Part shown: positions 61,395-64,000 of the stretch, piece by piece
Layout: every line of letters starts with the position of its first letter
Position numbering within the stretch: position 1 is the first letter of the stretch
Assembly (NCBI GenBank): GCA_030220185.1
Contig: JASPKZ010004202.1
Coordinates: 2,712,001 to 2,776,000 of the forward strand
DNA: 64,000 bases
Direction of reading: 5' to 3'
Source of the DNA: Diploptera punctata
Taxonomy: Eukaryota; Arthropoda; Insecta; Blattodea; Blaberidae
Translations under genes and position numbers: made by a program
The notes under the pieces: model-generated
Database searches by the model: none
Told to the model about the DNA's origin: nothing
What the model saw: the letters and a program-made list of their open reading frames with translations, nothing else

Positions 61395-61615
61395 ATATTA
61401 TTTTTAGTCTGAACATCTTACCTCAATATTAATGTTGATTTGTTTTTGAACATGTTTCAAAACAATTCTGTTTTATCGTCAAATTTTCCAGACTGGATTT
61501 TATTTATGTTGCATTATGTTGCACAACCTGGATGTCGATGTCAGCTCCATCCTGTGGTTGGCCGAAGAACCTCCAAACAAGGTCAAACCTCAAAATATAA
61601 CTTCCTAAAATTAAA
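61395..61615 (-). mobile_element. PLE-H single arm
   Basis: CATCTTACCTCAATATTAAT, ATGTTTCAAAACAATTCTGT, minus-strand codons VWRFFGQPQDGADIDIQVVQ. It matches the left arm of the fold-back at 61,930. Confidence 0.7.
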
Positions 61616-61929
61616 TATTGATTTTTATATATTAGATTACTCTGCTACTGAGCTATCAAAGGCCTCCAACCTAAACTCAATTTTTTTTCTTATATTTCAA
61701 TTCCCAAGAGCACCAAAGGCTTGCGAACAGTTGCTCAACATGCAAATGGCAGTTTCTTATTTAAGAAGACTTTTAATGGGAATTTAACATAATGTTAAAA
61801 ATAAACTAGTTCAAATAGAACACAACAAGTTATGAAGTAATTTGAGTCCATGTTCACTTTATTTATTTAAATATTTTATAAACATCGGAAAAAAATAATT
61901 TCCATAACTTCAAAATATTGGCACTAAAA

Positions 61930-62225
61930 TTGATAAAACACTAATATTTAATTTTAGGAAGTGATATTTTGAGGTTATTTTAATTAATTAATTTTCAGTC
62001 TGATCATCTTACCTTAATATTCATGTTGATTTGTTCTTGGACATGTTTCAAAACAATTCTGTTTTATCGTCAGCTTGTTAGATATATGTTGCACACCCTG
62101 GATGTCAATGTCAGCTCCATCCTGTGGTTGGAGTTTAAATAAACTAATAAAAACCAATAAAAATGAAAAAAACTGATAAAAATAAAAATCAGGAATATAT
62201 CAAATTGAATGCAAGGGTTGTGAAA

Positions 62226-62267
<42 letters not shown>

Positions 62268-62690
62268 AACAAAAGGAAACCTAAAAATTAGAACCAGAGA
62301 ACACATAAGAAATATTAAAAATGGGGAAATAGAAAAATCTCCACTTGCTGCTCATGTTTGGTCTGAAAAACATAATATGAATCCAGACACCAAATTATTA
62401 AAACAATTAGAAAATACAAAAGAGCTGACTATTTGTGAAAAAATCTATATTCAGAAGAACGAAAACAGAGTTATGAATTTTGAAATACCAACGGAGCGTG
62501 ACCTTGTTTGGAGGTTCTTTGGCCAACCACAGGATGGAGCTGACATCGACATCCAGGTTGTGCAACATAAATCTAACCAGTCTGGACAAGCTGACGATAA
62601 AACAGAATTGTTTTGAAACATGTCCAAGAACAAATCAACATTAATATTGAGGTAAGATGATCAGACTGAAAATAAATAAATTGATAAACC
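61930..62690. mobile_element. PLE-H fold-back
   Basis: Left arm minus (61,955-62,130), right arm plus with IRNIKNGEIEKSPLAAHVWS, DTKLLKQLENTKELTICEKI and FEIPTERDLVWRFFGQPQDG (79-codon frame 62,377-62,616). The start of the right arm holds a (TA)n expansion at the GIY-YIG motif. Hammerhead near 62,585-62,632: CUGACGA, stem II AAAACA/UGUUUU, GAAA, palindromic ACAUGU, C; stem I is weak. Confidence 0.78.
62226..62263. repeat. (TA)n microsatellite within PLE-H ORF
   Basis: About 18 TA units between the codons for GCEK and KNKRKPKN, exactly where other copies read KIYIGKTKRN. Confidence 0.85.
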
Positions 62691-63430
62691 ACTAGCATTT
62701 ATGAGCTGAAGACCATGAAGAAATGAGAGGATTATTTTGAAATGTATTTAGATCAGCTTCATTACAGTAATTTTTGCTATAAGTGGGTGAAACAGGAATT
62801 TTATTAATGAGTGAATTTAGTGCAGATTGCATAGTAATAGATTGACAATTCCTAGGAAAGAATAAAACAGCTTTACTCTCATGTTTCATAAAATATTTTA
62901 TTCATTACTGCTATCTAAATTACAGAATATTGGAAAAAATGTTCACAATTAAATATTTATTTTTGTTATTGCCTACAAAGAAGCTGTGAGTCAGTTCTGA
63001 GTAATAAATAAGTGAATAAGATGATTGTATTGTGGTAATGTTTAGAGCAAGGCTGCAGAACTAAAGCGCAGGAAGCACCGATGCTCCCTTGCTACTTACC
63101 TTTAGTATGCTGCATGTATACAATAAACAGTCAGTGACATATTGTTTATTTTTTATTATTTCTCATCTCATACTTCATATTTTTTTTTTGTTATTGTTTT
63201 TAACCATTTTCCGGACAAATTTTGGAGTGATATTCTTTTCTAAACATTTGTTAATGAATTTGATATCTGCAGCTCTTTTGTTTCTAAGTTCTTTTAATTT
63301 CAAGTATCTTTTAATTTCTATTTTAGTTTTCGAAAAATTTTCATTGAAATGTTGTATGTTTGAAGCCGCCATCTTGTTTCAGTTGTTTACGTTATTCTTG
63401 TTTTCCTATGACTTGATAGCCAACTTTATT
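62690..63430. other. AT-rich intergenic DNA with PLE scraps
   Basis: Mostly unrecognised. Around 63,175-63,375 the minus strand reads RNKRAADIKFINKCLEKNIT and PKFVRKMVKNNNKK, which could be an upstream piece of a PLE ORF. Confidence 0.35.
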
Positions 63431-63431
63431 A

Positions 63432-63985
63432 AGTTATGTAGGTAGGAAATAACACTATGAGGTTTAAGGTAGAATATTTTTATCACTCACCTCATATTGT
63501 TCTTCTTATTTGATTATAAACCAGGAAAAACTAAAAGAAATTTGAAAACTAGAGTGAAAGAACATCTCAGGAATGTCAAGAAAGGGGAAGTAGAAAAATC
63601 TGCAGTGGCTGCCCATGCATGGTCTGAAAAACATCTTATCGAGAAAGAAGCTAAATTATTAAAACAAATAGAAAAACCTAAAGAACTTACTGTTTGGGAA
63701 AAGAACTACATTCAAAAGAGCGAAAAGAAGAAATTAATGAACTTTGAAATTCCCGGTGAGAATGACCTGGTTTCGAGGTTTTTCAGTCAGCCAATGGAAG
63801 GAGAGAAGGACAGCTCTTCAAGACGACAGAACAACGGTCGTGACAATACTGAGGATGGAACAGAAACTGTGTTCCGAAACTAGTTTATAATCAAATAAGA
63901 AGAACAATATGAGGTGAGTGATAAAAATATTCTACCTTAATGAATATACCTCATAGTGAGAATTCCTAAAATAAGTAACTATGAG
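63432..63985 (+). mobile_element. PLE-I single unit with open ORF and hammerhead
   Basis: Begins AGGAAATAACACTATGAGGT, hairpin ACTCACCTCATAT, then an open frame 63,497-63,883 (128 codons): GKTKRNLKTRVKEHLRNVKK, GEVEKSAVAAHAWSEKHLIE, KEAKLLKQIEKPKELTVWEK, FEIPGENDLVSRFFSQPMEG, with no stop until TAG at 63,881. The ribozyme overlaps the last codons. Right end ATACCTCATAGTGAGAATTCC. Confidence 0.82.
63844..63892 (+). ncRNA. hammerhead ribozyme overlapping ORF stop, PLE-I
   Basis: AUA/UAU stem I, CUGAGGA (63,849-63,855), bulged U, stem II GGAACA/UGUUCC (six pairs), GAAA (63,876-63,879), palindromic ACUAGU stem III containing the UAG stop, U at 63,885. Canonical core, strong stem II. Confidence 0.72.
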
Positions 63986-64000
63986 GTTTTTTAATATTGT

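Overview
This is a eukaryotic nuclear window, most likely from an insect (or another arthropod) with a large, AT-rich, repeat-choked genome. The evidence is spliced coding exons with GT/AG borders, many tRNA-derived SINEs, non-LTR retrotransposon tails, Penelope-like elements (PLEs) and TIR transposons. There are no bacterial operons, ribosome binding sites or CRISPR arrays. The species cannot be named from the sequence alone.

Host gene: the plus strand from 1,099 to 42,449 carries the last 15 coding exons of one gene, the glycogen debranching enzyme (AGL). They join in frame into 876 codons plus a TGA stop, covering the C-terminal 55-60% of a protein that is usually about 1,530 residues. The amylo-1,6-glucosidase half is complete. 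Directly after the TGA, in the same frame and on the same exon, runs a further 418-codon open frame that ends in a hydrophobic tail anchor (42,450-43,706). It may be a stop-codon readthrough extension, a second cistron or a separate gene, and it is the most unusual host feature here. A 22-codon orphan exon candidate lies at 49,609-49,674.

Repeats: nearly everything else is mobile DNA. The dominant class is short 3' pieces of PLEs, here labelled A, A2, B, B2, C, D, E, F, G, H, I and N (my own local labels). Each piece carries the C-terminal part of a GIY-YIG endonuclease ORF, then a hammerhead-ribozyme-like motif, then a terminal hairpin (TATGAGGT ... ACCTCATA) and an end such as GTGTTACTTCC. 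Most sit as head-to-head inverted pairs (fold-backs). One PLE (8,712-10,359) still has a degenerate reverse transcriptase with a YVDD box. One fold-back (14,390-17,365) has grown a roughly 2.3-kb minisatellite out of its own coding sequence.

Other layers are four tRNA-derived SINE families (A-D) with clear target-site duplications, a repeat family that carries tRNA-like cloverleaves (including an array at 49,830-53,460), an I/R1-like LINE with RT and RNase H (50,731-53,205, minus), many 5'-truncated LINE tails, a Tigger/pogo-like element (56,279-57,693), a TTAA-flanked element (54,264-54,977), and several MITEs. Identity levels and copy counts are by eye; no alignment or folding program was run.
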